64,000 nt of DNA from QZKY01 sp942492925 (GTDB lineage Bacteria > Pseudomonadota > Gammaproteobacteria > Burkholderiales > Burkholderiaceae_D), in assembly GCA_942492925.1 (NCBI GenBank), contig OW818641.1, forward strand, positions 1,922,001 through 1,986,000, given 5' to 3'. Made by a program: the position numbers and the translations under genes. The notes beneath the pieces were generated by a model that did no database searches, had not been told where the DNA came from, and saw only the letters and a program-made list of their open reading frames with translations. Shown here piece after piece: positions 1 to 8,073 of the stretch (the stretch's first letter is position 1; each line of letters opens with the position of its first letter).

Positions 1-315
1 ACGTTCACGCAGATAGTACAGCTTCGCACGACGTACGTCACCGCGACGCTTGACTTCAATCGACGCAATCAACGGCGAATACAACTGGAACGTACGCTCC
101 ACACCTTCGCCGGATGAAATTTTGCGAACGATAAAATTGGAATTCAATCCACGATTGCGGCGCGAAATCACCACACCTTCGTAAGCCTGCGCACGTTTGC
201 GGTTACCTTCCACCACGTTCACGCTGACAACCACGGTATCGCCGGGTGCAAAATCGGGGATCTTCTTGCCGAGACGGGCAATTTCTTCTTGCTCGAGTTG
301 CTGAATCAGATTCAT
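1..315 (-). CDS. rplS: Large ribosomal subunit protein bL19, partial (C-terminus beyond the window edge)
   Basis: The frame opens with ATG at 313-315 (minus strand), reads MNLIQQLEQEEIARLGKKIP and continues open to base 1, so about 105 residues are present and only the C-terminus is missing. The bL19 hallmarks are visible: the early Gly-Asp-Thr-Val-Val-Val-Ser-Val strand, the ISRRNRGLNSNF loop, and the late ASIEVKRRGDVRRAKLYYLR segment. bL19 sits at the 30S/50S interface. It is the last gene of the usual rpsP-rimM-trmD-rplS operon and starts about 160 bases beyond the trmD stop. Confidence 0.97.
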   Translation of the reverse strand, partial: MNLIQQLEQEEIARLGKKIPDFAPGDTVVVSVNVVEGNRKRAQAYEGVVISRRNRGLNSNFIVRKISSGEGVERTFQLYSPLIASIEVKRRGDVRRAKLYYLRER

Positions 316-475
316 TGTTGACTCCATAAACCATCATGCCAGCGCATTGCCTGTGTATTTCCGCTGCGGAAACCACTGCCCGGTAGAGGATGGGATTAAA
401 ACATGCGAACGTTTGTTCGCGCTTCATGTGCCGGACCTAGAGAATTGCCCCTAGCCCAGCGAACTGGTGATTATA

Positions 476-1222
476 CTACAACCCACTTAAAAAGCGTTCA
501 TCCTCTTGGGACAGTTGCCCCGCTTCCCGGGCCCGCTGTATCAAATCGGGACGTTTTTCCAGCGTCGCTGCTAAAGCCTGTTGGCGTCGCCATCTTGCAA
601 TTTCAGCATGATTCCCACCCAACAACACGTCAGGCACTTTTTCGCTCTCGTGTTCTTCAGGGCGGGTGTAATGAGGACAATCCAGCAAGCCATCGACAAA
701 ACTGTCTTGCTGCGCCGACTCCTCATCGTTCAAGACGCCGGGCAAGGAACGAATTACCGCATCCATCAGCGCCATGGCCGGAATTTCTCCACCAGACACC
801 ACAAAATCGCCGATGCTGATTTCTTCATCCACGCAACGGTCAATCAAGCGTTGATCCACCGCTTCATAGCGGCCGCACAGCAAAACCAGTCCGGGCTCGC
901 GTGTCATTTCCTGCACGCGGCTGTGCGTCAGTGGTTTGCCTTGCGGCGACAGGTACACGACGCGTGGCGCAGCCAGTCCGGCTGCAGTTTGCCGTGCCTT
1001 CGCGGCAGCAATCGCATTTTCGAGCGGCTTGACCATCATCACCATGCCAGGACCGCCGCCATAAGGACGATCATCCACCGTACGGTGCCTGTCCTGGGTA
1101 AAATCGCGCGGATTCCAGAGCGTCAGCGCGCAGCGATTTTGCTCGAATGCACGACGCGTAATACCGGACTGCGTAATTGCAGTGAACATTTCCGGAAACA
1201 GCGTAATGACGTCGAATTGCAT
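476..1222 (-). CDS. trmD: tRNA (guanine-N1)-methyltransferase TrmD
   Basis: 248 residues, the normal length. TrmD methylates G37 next to the anticodon of tRNAs reading CUN, CCN and CGG codons, using S-adenosylmethionine, and prevents +1 frameshifting. The deep trefoil-knot SAM site is visible as LSPQGKPLTH (about 91-100), LCGRYEAVDQR (about 115-125) and GDFVVSGGE (about 138-146). A GGGPGM loop lies at 55-60, and the catalytic Asp is expected in QQDSF near residue 173. The gene lies 65 bases after rimM and upstream of rplS on the minus strand. A short C/G-rich hairpin occupies the rimM-trmD gap. Confidence 0.98.
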   Translation of the reverse strand: MQFDVITLFPEMFTAITQSGITRRAFEQNRCALTLWNPRDFTQDRHRTVDDRPYGGGPGMVMMVKPLENAIAAAKARQTAAGLAAPRVVYLSPQGKPLTHSRVQEMTREPGLVLLCGRYEAVDQRLIDRCVDEEISIGDFVVSGGEIPAMALMDAVIRSLPGVLNDEESAQQDSFVDGLLDCPHYTRPEEHESEKVPDVLLGGNHAEIARWRRQQALAATLEKRPDLIQRAREAGQLSQEDERFLSGL

Positions 1223-1260
1223 CGTGGCTTTTATGTGGTGGTGAGCTGAAGCAAAACACC

Positions 1261-1280
1261 CTTTTCCCTACGAGGGGAAG
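1261..1280. repeat. REP-like C/G-rich short hairpin, copy 1
   Basis: CTTTTCCC, loop TACGA, GGGGAAG: an imperfect inverted repeat between rimM and trmD. It shares the pyrimidine arm, a short loop with CG, and a GGGG-rich purine arm with the copies near 5287, 5876, 15429, 30764 and 41363. Confidence 0.5.
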
Positions 1281-1287
1281 AAGAAAT

Positions 1288-1839
1288 TCAATAGTCCCGC
1301 TGCCAGTCTACCGTGATCCGCCTGGCTTGCTGATCGACTGTTTTCACAAACTGATCGACGAAAGGAATCAGGATCTCGCGCGGCTTGACTTCAGCCTCGG
1401 AAGCTTCTGGCATCACGCGTAATATCGGGTGTGCGCCACTCTCCATCAAACCATTGACGGTTCCCAAAATTTCGCCTTGCAGATTTTCGACCGACAGGCC
1501 GATTAAATCGACCCAGTAGTATTCATTGTCTTCGAGCGATGGAAAATAACGTCGGGAGACATGCACCACAGCGCCCTTCAGCGCCTCAGCTGCGTCCCGA
1601 TCGGCAACCCCCACCAGCTGCGCAATGACTTCTTCGCCATGCAGCTTGGCTTGTTGCCTTTCAAGGTCGGAAAATTCTGGCTTGTCCAGCCACCAGCGTT
1701 TGCTGTTGAGCATGGCGTCCGCGTGTGCAGAGTAGGGATGGATACGCACCCATCCCTGAACGCCAAAAGCGCCGGCGATATACCCCACCGGCACTAAATC
1801 ATCGGGGATCGTTACCCCGTATGATGTTTTTTTCTGCAA
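1288..1839 (-). CDS. rimM: Ribosome maturation factor RimM
   Basis: RimM binds uS19 and assists late maturation of the 30S head. The N-terminal beta-barrel begins with VPVGYIAGAFGVQGWVRI, and the PRC-barrel half contains YYWVDLIGLSVEN and ends ILIPFVDQFVKTVD...ITVDW, both typical. The start is uncertain. A TTG at 1839, one base after the rpsP stop, gives 183 residues, close to the family length. An ATG at 1878 would add 13 residues translated from the rpsP 3' end and absent from usual RimM proteins; a GTG further in is also possible. It is translationally close-coupled with rpsP. Confidence 0.93.
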   Translation of the reverse strand: MQKKTSYGVTIPDDLVPVGYIAGAFGVQGWVRIHPYSAHADAMLNSKRWWLDKPEFSDLERQQAKLHGEEVIAQLVGVADRDAAEALKGAVVHVSRRYFPSLEDNEYYWVDLIGLSVENLQGEILGTVNGLMESGAHPILRVMPEASEAEVKPREILIPFVDQFVKTVDQQARRITVDWQRDY

Positions 1840-1840
1840 A

Positions 1841-2089
1841 TTAAGCAGCTTTTCCAGCCAAGCCTGCCAAACGTGCAACAGCCGGCGACATTTGCGCGCC
1901 TACGCCTTGCCAGTATGCCAAGCGGTCCTGGGCAATGCGGCACGATTCTGCTGCACCGGTTGCGATCGGATTGTAAAAACCGATGCGTTCAATGAAGCGA
2001 CCATCACGACGGCTGCGCGAATCGGCTGCGACGATGCTGTAAAACGGGCGCTTTTTGGTGCCCCCGCGAGCTAAACGAATAACGACCAT
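1841..2089 (-). CDS. rpsP: Small ribosomal subunit protein bS16
   Basis: 82 residues, a normal length. The N-terminus MVVIRLARGGTKKRPFYSIV and the ADSRSRRDGRFIERIGFYNP block are diagnostic of bS16, an early 16S-binding protein of the 30S body. It is the first gene of the operon that continues through rimM, trmD and rplS on the minus strand. A good -10 box lies about 45 bases upstream. Confidence 0.98.
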   Translation of the reverse strand: MVVIRLARGGTKKRPFYSIVAADSRSRRDGRFIERIGFYNPIATGAAESCRIAQDRLAYWQGVGAQMSPAVARLAGLAGKAA

Positions 2090-2130
2090 AGTGTAATTCC
2101 AGTAAATATTGAATTCGGAGAAAGACCGCG

Positions 2131-2161
2131 ATTATAGCGTATTTTTCTCATATGGATGCAA
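2131..2161 (-). promoter_or_regulatory. Candidate sigma-70 promoter of the rpsP operon
   Basis: On the minus strand a perfect TATAAT occupies 2136-2131. A TTGCAT at 2161-2156 is a possible -35, but the 19-base spacer is long, so only the -10 box is convincing. The leader to the rpsP ATG would be about 35 bases. Confidence 0.4.
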
Positions 2162-2227
2162 ATCATGCAAACCAGGCAAAGACATTTATATTTCTTATGG
2201 CCTTTTTGCAATCTCCTCTCCGGAGCT

Positions 2228-2356
2228 CTGAAGAACCGTCGCGAGCGGTTGGAGGGCAAGGCACACGGCGCGCAGGAACCGGAGTGTACATAAGCGTACA
2301 TGAGGATTCCGAGCACCGTGCAACGCAGCCATCCGACCGCGCAGCAGGTTGTTCAG
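2228..2356. repeat. Long imperfect palindromic extragenic element, copy A
   Basis: Outer arms CTGAAGAACC (2228-2237) and GGTTGTTCAG (2347-2356) are complementary with one mismatch. Inner blocks CGGTTGGAGGGC and GCCATCCGACCG also pair approximately. The centre carries two GTAC tetramers in GTACATAAGCGTACAT (2286-2301). The right arm overlaps the ilvD stop codon. A related element, with different bases but the same plan (long arms, paired central GTAC, abutting a stop codon), lies at 27907-27986. Function is unknown; a transcript-end structure is the simplest idea. Confidence 0.6.
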
Positions 2357-4227
2357 CGTTTCAACTGCGACAAGTCGCGCACCGCCCCCCGATCCGCCGA
2401 AGCCGCCAAAGCCGCATACGCTTGCAACGCTTGCGACACTTCACGCTGGCGTGACACCGGCTTCCACGCCTTGTCGCCCTTGGCTTCCATGGCCTTCCGG
2501 CGATCCGCCAACACAGCATCTGTCACGCGCAGGTTGATTTTGCGGTTCGGGATATCGATATCGATGATATCGCCTTCCTCGACCAAACCAATTGCACCAC
2601 CCGATGCAGCTTCCGGCGAACAATGGCCAATCACCAGACCAGACGAACCGCCGGAGAAACGACCGTCCGTCACCAGCGCGCAGGTTTTACCCAAACCCTT
2701 CGATTTCAGGTACGAGGTTGGGTACAGCATTTCCTGCATGCCGGGGCCGCCCTTGGGGCCTTCATACTGGATGATGACAACGTCGCCATCCTTGATCTTG
2801 TCGCCCAGAATCGCGGTCACCGCATCTTCCTGGCTTTCAAAAATACGCGCCTTGCCACTGAAAGTGAGAATGCTTTCATCCACGCCCGCTGTTTTCACAA
2901 TGCAACCGTTCAAGGCAATATTGCCATGCAAAACGGCGAGACCGCCGTCCTGCGAAAACGCGTTCGCCTTGTTGCGAATGCAGCCATTCACGCGATCCGT
3001 GTCCAGTTTTTCGTAGCGCTTGTTCTGTGAAAACGCGACCATGGTCGGCACCCCGCCCGGCGCTGCCTTGTAGAATTGCTGAACGGCCGGGTCCTGCGTG
3101 GCCATGATGTCGTTTTGTGCAAGCGCTTCTCCAAGCGTCTTACTGTGCGCGGTGGCTGCGTTCGTGTCGAGCAAACCCGCGCGCGCCAGTTCACCCAGAA
3201 TCGCGGTAATGCCGCCTGCGCGATGCACATCCTCAATGTGATAGTCCTGCGTCATTGGCGCCACTTTGCACAGACACGGCACCTTGCGCGAAATGCGGTC
3301 GATATCCGCTAAAGTGAAATCCACGCCCGCTTCCTGCGCAATCGCCAGCAAGTGCAAGACCGTATTGGTCGAACCGCCCATGGCCACATCCAGCGCCATC
3401 GCATTCTCGAATGCCGTTTTCCCGGCAATACTGCGCGGCAGGATTGATGCGTCGTTCTGGTCATAGTAACGCTTGGTATTTTCAACAATGATGCGCGCCG
3501 CGCGCAGGAACAATTCACGACGATCAGCGTGCGTCGCCATCAGCGTGCCGTTGCCCGGCAACCCCATGCCGAGCGCCTCGGTCAAACAGTTCATCGAATT
3601 CGCCGTGAACATGCCAGCACAGGAACCGCAGGTCGGGCACGCGGAACGTTCGAAGGCCATCACTTCCTCATCCGTCACAGACGGATCACCCGCCTGAATC
3701 ATCGCGTCGATCAGGTCGATCTTGATCGTCTTTTGCGAACCTTGCGGACGACCGTGCAGCGCCTCCAGCGTCTTGCCCGCTTCCATCGGCCCGCCGGAGA
3801 CGAAGATCGTCGGAATGTTCAGACGCATAGAGGCCATCAGCATCCCCGGCGTAATTTTGTCGCAGTTGGTGATGCAAATCATCGCGTCCGCGCAGTGCCC
3901 GTTCACCATGTACTCAACCGAATCCGCAATCAATTCGCGCGATGGCAGCGAATACAGCATGCCGCCGTGGCCCATCGCAATGCCGTCGCAAATCGCTATG
4001 GTATTGAATTCCCGCGCAATGCCGCCTGTCGCTTCAATCTCGCGGGCCACCATCTGGCCGAGATCCTTGAGGTGGACGTGACCGGGCACGAATTGCGTAT
4101 ATGAATTCACAACGGCAATGATCGGTTTATCAAAATCGCCATCCTTCGCACCACAGGCGCGCCACAAAGAACGGGCGCCCGCCATATTGCGGCCATGCGT
4201 GGAGGTACGGGAACGGTATTGCGGCAT
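2353..4227 (-). CDS. ilvD: Dihydroxy-acid dehydratase IlvD
   Basis: IlvD dehydrates 2,3-dihydroxy-isovalerate and -methylvalerate to the 2-oxo acids of valine and isoleucine synthesis, using an iron-sulfur cluster. The start chosen is ATG at 4227 (MPQYRSRTSTHGRNMAGARS), preceded by GGAGAG; it gives 624 residues, near the usual 616. An upstream in-frame extension to 4341 lacks family similarity. Cluster and active-site motifs are present: CDKITPGM, PTCGSCAGMFTANSMNC, and the late GRFSGGSSGLVIGHCSPEAA block. It is monocistronic here, divergent from lgt. Its stop lies inside the palindromic element at 2228-2356. Confidence 0.97.
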   Translation of the reverse strand: MPQYRSRTSTHGRNMAGARSLWRACGAKDGDFDKPIIAVVNSYTQFVPGHVHLKDLGQMVAREIEATGGIAREFNTIAICDGIAMGHGGMLYSLPSRELIADSVEYMVNGHCADAMICITNCDKITPGMLMASMRLNIPTIFVSGGPMEAGKTLEALHGRPQGSQKTIKIDLIDAMIQAGDPSVTDEEVMAFERSACPTCGSCAGMFTANSMNCLTEALGMGLPGNGTLMATHADRRELFLRAARIIVENTKRYYDQNDASILPRSIAGKTAFENAMALDVAMGGSTNTVLHLLAIAQEAGVDFTLADIDRISRKVPCLCKVAPMTQDYHIEDVHRAGGITAILGELARAGLLDTNAATAHSKTLGEALAQNDIMATQDPAVQQFYKAAPGGVPTMVAFSQNKRYEKLDTDRVNGCIRNKANAFSQDGGLAVLHGNIALNGCIVKTAGVDESILTFSGKARIFESQEDAVTAILGDKIKDGDVVIIQYEGPKGGPGMQEMLYPTSYLKSKGLGKTCALVTDGRFSGGSSGLVIGHCSPEAASGGAIGLVEEGDIIDIDIPNRKINLRVTDAVLADRRKAMEAKGDKAWKPVSRQREVSQALQAYAALAASADRGAVRDLSQLKR

Positions 4228-4397
4228 GATGTTTCTCTCCTGATAGTTTATTGGGACGGCACCAATCATTTCGATGTGCCAACCCATTAATCCTTTATCT
4301 GCTTTTGAAAAAAGCACGCGAATTGCAGAGTATAATCCCAAACCGCTTCACCGTCTTTTTCTTCACCCCAATCGATTGCCACTCACACAGTCATTGC

Positions 4398-5201
4398 ATG
4401 CTCATCCACCCGATGCCCAACCCGATCGCCCTGAAGATCGGCCCCCTGTCCATCCACTGGTACGGCTTGATGTATCTGGCCGGGTTCATTCAATATCTGC
4501 TGCTGGGTCGGCTGCGACTAAAACAGCCGCACATCGCCGCAGCCGGGTGGAAAACGGAGCACCTCGACGATCTGCTGTATTTCTGCGTGCTGGGCGTTAT
4601 CATCGGTGGACGTCTGGGCGAAGTGCTGTTTTACCACCCCGTGTATTACTTCTCGCATCCGCTGGAAATTCCCGCCGTCTGGAAAGGCGGCATGTCGCTG
4701 CATGGCGGATTTCTGGGCGTGATTTTCTGCCTGTGGTGGTGGGGGCGCAAGCACGGCAAGTCGTGGATTGATGTCATGGACTTTGCCGCCCCGCTCGCGC
4801 CACTGGGTTTTTTCTTTGGCCGCATTGGCAATTTCATCAACGCGGAACTCTGGGGGCGTGTCGCGGACCCCTCCTTGCCGTGGGCCATGATCTGGCCACG
4901 CGTGGACAATTTGCCGCGTCACCCCTCGCCGCTCTATCAGGCGTTGGTTGATGGCCTACTGCTGTTCATCGTTCTGTGGATTTACGCACGCAAGCCGCGT
5001 CCGCGCATGGCAGTCGTCAGCCTCGGCGTGATGATGTACGGCTGCGCCCGCTTTTTCACGGAATTTTTCCGCACACCTGATTACGAGGTGACCTTCGCCG
5101 GCATCTCGATCTCGGCCGGGCAATTGCTCTCGCTCCCGATGATCCTCGGCGGTCTGATCATGTTGTGCTGGGCTTACATGAAGCAGCGTAAAGCCAGCTG
5201 A
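4398..5201 (+). CDS. lgt: Prolipoprotein diacylglyceryl transferase Lgt
   Basis: Lgt moves diacylglycerol from phosphatidylglycerol to the lipobox cysteine of prolipoproteins in the inner membrane, the first step of lipoprotein maturation. The ATG at 4398 gives 267 residues, slightly shorter than the E. coli enzyme; a second ATG at 4413 is also possible. Signatures are IHWYGLMYLAGF at the N-terminus, GGRLGEVLFY, the MSLHGGFLGV segment with the essential His, and the Lgt signature region FFFGRIGNFINAELWGR. Several hydrophobic helices fit a seven-helix membrane enzyme. A TATAAT at 4331-4336 may be its -10. It is divergent from ilvD. Confidence 0.96.
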   Translation: MLIHPMPNPIALKIGPLSIHWYGLMYLAGFIQYLLLGRLRLKQPHIAAAGWKTEHLDDLLYFCVLGVIIGGRLGEVLFYHPVYYFSHPLEIPAVWKGGMSLHGGFLGVIFCLWWWGRKHGKSWIDVMDFAAPLAPLGFFFGRIGNFINAELWGRVADPSLPWAMIWPRVDNLPRHPSPLYQALVDGLLLFIVLWIYARKPRPRMAVVSLGVMMYGCARFFTEFFRTPDYEVTFAGISISAGQLLSLPMILGGLIMLCWAYMKQRKAS

Positions 5202-5252
5202 AAGCACCGTCACTTTGTGGCGCATGAAGTTTATGTCGACCCATTCGAATCA

Positions 5253-5280
5253 GCACGAAAAATCCTGTGATTTTTCGTGC
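5253..5280. terminator. Perfect 12-bp inverted repeat, probable bidirectional terminator
   Basis: GCACGAAAAATC, loop CTGT, GATTTTTCGTGC. It lies between the convergent lgt and recX genes. There is no long T-run after the stem, but the stem itself carries A5/T5, so termination in either direction is plausible. Confidence 0.5.
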
Positions 5281-5286
5281 GCCATT

Positions 5287-5325
5287 CTCACCCTCTCCCC
5301 AACTTTCTCCCATCAAGGGAGAGGG
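5287..5325. repeat. REP-like C/G-rich short hairpin, copy 2
   Basis: CCCTCTCCCC, then a spacer, then GGGAGAGGGG, in the lgt-recX convergent gap. It is complementary over about 9 bases and belongs to the same short-hairpin family as the copies at 1261, 5876, 15429, 30764 and 41363. Confidence 0.6.
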
Positions 5326-5415
5326 GATACGCTATCGCCATGAAGAGTGAACGAGACCATCACATTCAATTCTCTAATGGAAAGTCTCGAATGACTTGAC
5401 CACATAAGAGTCGCG

Positions 5416-5934
5416 TCAATCAACTTGTCTGTCCATTTTTTCAGCCGCCCGCATTGCCGCCTGAATAGCGTTATGTGAAAACCCGCGCTGCTGCAAGAAA
5501 CGCATCTGCTTTGCGCGCTCTGTCGCATTAGCGGGTGGGGAGGCAAATTTTCTCTGCCACACTGCGATCGCGCGTTCGACTTCGTCTTGGGTCAAGGTCG
5601 CTTTCACACTGGAGAGCACCTCGCCATCAATGCCGTGCTCCTGCATTTCATGAAAAATGCGACTGTTACCGAAACGGGCAGCGCGGCGATGCACCAGAGA
5701 CTCGGCAAATCGCTCGTTCGACAGGAATTGGGCGGCTTCGAGTTCGTTTAGCAAAGCCTCCACGTTGTCGCCTTCCCCTGCATAACGCGAGAGTTTTTTC
5801 GCCAGTTCGGATCGACTGTGCTCGCGCGCCGACAAGTAACGCAACGCGCGGGCCTTGAGGCTGATGGCGGGTTTTCCCCTTCCCCTGCGAGGGGAAAGGG
5901 TGGGGTGCAAACAATTGTGCGGATCGGCGCTCAC
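5416..5934 (-). CDS. recX: Regulatory protein RecX
   Basis: RecX caps and disassembles RecA filaments. 172 residues (family about 150-170). Three-helix RecX repeats are seen: ARALRYLSAREHSRSELAKKL, the LSNERFAESLVHRRAARFGNSRI block, and the C-terminal RFLQQRGFSHNAIQAAM. The start is GTG at 5934, overlapping the recA stop by four bases (GTGA), so translation is coupled to recA. Residues about 9-20 (HPTLSPRRGRGKP) are encoded by a REP-like hairpin and do not look like RecX; the conserved part begins near residue 24. A downstream TTG inside this region is an alternative start. Confidence 0.94.
   Translation of the reverse strand: MSADPHNCLHPTLSPRRGRGKPAISLKARALRYLSAREHSRSELAKKLSRYAGEGDNVEALLNELEAAQFLSNERFAESLVHRRAARFGNSRIFHEMQEHGIDGEVLSSVKATLTQDEVERAIAVWQRKFASPPANATERAKQMRFLQQRGFSHNAIQAAMRAAEKMDRQVD
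5876..5907. repeat. REP-like C/G-rich short hairpin, copy 3, inside the recX reading frame
   Basis: TTCCCCTTCCCCTGCGAGGGGAA and a following GGGTGGGG form the same pyrimidine-arm/GCGAG-loop/purine-arm pattern as the intergenic copies. Here it lies within the first 20 codons of recX, where it is translated in frame. Confidence 0.6.
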
Positions 5935-7061
5935 ACTTCCAGCAAGGTCGTGCCGGATTTCTTGTCTTTGCCCTTGGATTCTTTCGCTTCCTTAAGCTCT
6001 TTCAGATCCTTGGTTTCCTGCCCCAAAGGCAGCAACAAAGGCGGCAACTCACGCACACCCAGCGAGGCACGCACCTTATTTTCGATTTCGCGCGCCAGTT
6101 CCGGATGATCTCTCAAATAGTTGCGCGCGTTGTCCTTGCCCTGACCAAGGCGCTCACCGTTGTAACTGAACCAGGCGCCGGACTTTTCGACCACTTTGGC
6201 GTCCGCGCCCAAATCCAGAATCTCGCCTTCTCGGGAGGTGCCTTCGCCGTAGAGGATATCGAAATGCGCTTCCTTGAACGGTGGCGCCACCTTGTTCTTC
6301 ACCACTTTCACACGCGTTTCATTGCCAATGACTTCATCGCCCGCTTTAATGGAACCGGTACGACGAATATCGAGACGCACCGACGAATAAAATTTCAACG
6401 CATTGCCGCCGGTGGTGGTTTCCGGATTCCCGAACATCACGCCAATCTTCATGCGGATCTGGTTGATGAAAATCACCATGGTATTCGTGCGGTTGATGCT
6501 GGCCGTCAGCTTGCGCAAGGCTTGCGACATCAGGCGCGCCTGCAGGCCTGGCAGCGAATCGCCCATGTCGCCTTCGATTTCCGCCCGCGGGGTCAGCGCC
6601 GCCACCGAATCGATGACGATCAGATCCACCCCGCCGGACCGCACCAGCGCATCGGTAATTTCCAGTGCCTGCTCACCGGTATCCGGCTGCGAAATCAGCA
6701 GCTCATGCAAATTCACACCCAGCTTTTGCGCGTAACCCACGTCGAGCGCGTGTTCGGCATCGATGAACGCACAGGTGCCGCCCAGCTTTTGCATCTCCGC
6801 GATCACCTGCAGCGTCAACGTAGTTTTACCGGACGATTCAGGGCCGTAAATTTCGACCACCCGACCGCGCGGCAAGCCGCCCACGCCCAGCGCAACATCC
6901 AGCCCCAGCGATCCCGTCGACACAACCGGCACTTCTTCCGCTACCGCACCGGCATCCATGCGCATCACGGTTCCCTTGCCATATTGTTTTTCGATTTGGG
7001 CCAAAGCGGCGACCAGGGCTTTTGTCTTTTCTGCATTATTTGCTGGTTTCTTGTCGTCCAT
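5931..7061 (-). CDS. recA: Recombinase RecA
   Basis: 376 residues, slightly longer than E. coli RecA (353) because of a charged C-terminal tail (LKELKEAKESKGKDKKSG). RecA forms ATP-dependent filaments on single-stranded DNA, drives strand exchange and triggers LexA self-cleavage. Walker A GPESSGKT is at about 73-80, and the Walker B hydrophobic strand is LIVIDSVAAL. Loop L1 DSLPGLQARLMSQALR and loop L2 FINQIRMKIGVMFGNPETTTGGNALKFY are intact. It is first of the recA-recX pair; an SOS box lies 90 bases upstream. Confidence 0.99.
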   Translation of the reverse strand: MDDKKPANNAEKTKALVAALAQIEKQYGKGTVMRMDAGAVAEEVPVVSTGSLGLDVALGVGGLPRGRVVEIYGPESSGKTTLTLQVIAEMQKLGGTCAFIDAEHALDVGYAQKLGVNLHELLISQPDTGEQALEITDALVRSGGVDLIVIDSVAALTPRAEIEGDMGDSLPGLQARLMSQALRKLTASINRTNTMVIFINQIRMKIGVMFGNPETTTGGNALKFYSSVRLDIRRTGSIKAGDEVIGNETRVKVVKNKVAPPFKEAHFDILYGEGTSREGEILDLGADAKVVEKSGAWFSYNGERLGQGKDNARNYLRDHPELAREIENKVRASLGVRELPPLLLPLGQETKDLKELKEAKESKGKDKKSGTTLLEV

Positions 7062-7151
7062 ATCTCATCTCTCGTCTATTGTCTCGGCTGTTGAATTAGT
7101 CTCTCGGCTTGGGTACCCGTGTTGATATTGTCAACTTTGGGCTGTTTGCGG

Positions 7152-7171
7152 TACTGTATATAAAAACAGTG
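7152..7171. promoter_or_regulatory. LexA (SOS) box upstream of recA
   Basis: TACTGTATATAAAAACAGTG contains the CTGT-N8-ACAG core of the proteobacterial LexA operator with its AT-rich spacer, and TA/TG flanks. It is centred about 100 bases before the recA start. The match is to the established consensus; binding is inferred. The neighbouring plus-strand gene begins 120 bases away and could also be influenced. Confidence 0.9.
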
Positions 7172-7291
7172 TTTATTGCAAGCGGAAATTTTCGTATCCT
7201 TTATTTTTTCTTCAAAAAATGAAACGCTAATTTTCACTTTTTTGATCAGCAATATTTTGTTTCCTTTTGGCAACACGCTCAACGTTTTTGG

Positions 7292-7864
7292 ATGACTGTC
7301 ATGTCTTTGCCCCCCCCCGTTACACGCCGCGCGCTCAACCACACCCGCGCCTTCTCCATCGAATATTTCCAACGGGATGATGGCCTGTGGGAAATCGACG
7401 CCCGCCTGACCGATACTAAAACCGTCGACTTCAACCTGAAGTCCCGCACCGTTCCCGCCAATACCCCGTTGCACGACGTGCTTTTGCGTCTCACCCTGGA
7501 TAAAGAAGCCAATATCGTCGACGCTATCGCCGTTCTGCCGTCCGTCCCTTATCCCGACTATTGCGACACCATCGGCCCCGCTTACAAGAAAATAATCGGG
7601 TTGAATCTGCTCTCCGGCTTTCGCCAGGGCTTGCGTGAACGTCTGTCCGGCCAGCAAGGCTGCACGCATCTCAACGAGCTGGCCATGGCCCTCCCGGATG
7701 CGGCCGTGCTTATTTTTGACCTCGATAAAGGGCAACGCTCCCCTTCCGATGTACTCAAAACCGAGAAGAAACCCTTCGAGCTGGACAACTGTCATGCATT
7801 GCGAACCGATGGCCCCGCAGTTGCCCTGTATTACCCGCGCTGGGCGATCAGCCCACCCAAATAA
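7292..7864 (+). CDS. DUF2889 family protein
   Basis: 190 residues, function unknown. The pattern matches DUF2889 as I know it: an N-terminal PPVTRRALNHTRAFSIEYFQRDDGLWEIDARLTDTK block, a middle NTPLHDVLLRLTLDKEANIVDAIAV strand pair, then YPDYC, GLNLLSGFRQGLRERLSGQQGCTHLNEL with a conserved Gly-Cys-Thr-His-Leu, and a shorter C-terminal region. There is no signal peptide or membrane segment, so it is probably cytosolic. It is read divergently from recA across a 230-base gap containing the LexA box. A second ATG three codons in (7301) could be the start; no strong ribosome-binding site favours either. Confidence 0.8.
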   Translation: MTVMSLPPPVTRRALNHTRAFSIEYFQRDDGLWEIDARLTDTKTVDFNLKSRTVPANTPLHDVLLRLTLDKEANIVDAIAVLPSVPYPDYCDTIGPAYKKIIGLNLLSGFRQGLRERLSGQQGCTHLNELAMALPDAAVLIFDLDKGQRSPSDVLKTEKKPFELDNCHALRTDGPAVALYYPRWAISPPK

Positions 7865-7924
7865 ATTCGCATATTTTGTATAATGCGCCCCCGCCGTTTG
7901 AAAAAATCGGGGGATTTCGTCGCA

Positions 7925-7946
7925 TTGTGTGTTGCGCAAGACACAA
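7925..7946. promoter_or_regulatory. 22-bp near-perfect palindrome upstream of the FHA gene
   Basis: Half-sites TTGTGTGTTGC and GCAAGACACAA are complementary at 10 of 11 positions with no spacer. It lies between the DUF2889 gene and the FHA gene, about 130 bases before the latter. It could be an operator for a dimeric regulator; no T-run follows, so a terminator is less likely. Confidence 0.4.
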
Positions 7947-8073
7947 GCCAATTCGCGAAGATAGCTGGCAATACGACGCTCTGTTATATTGACAGCATGT
8001 CGTCAGACAACATTCATTGAAAACAGGCTACGCGATTCGCGCAGAAATACTGCTCGCAGGGAGAATCAAACAC

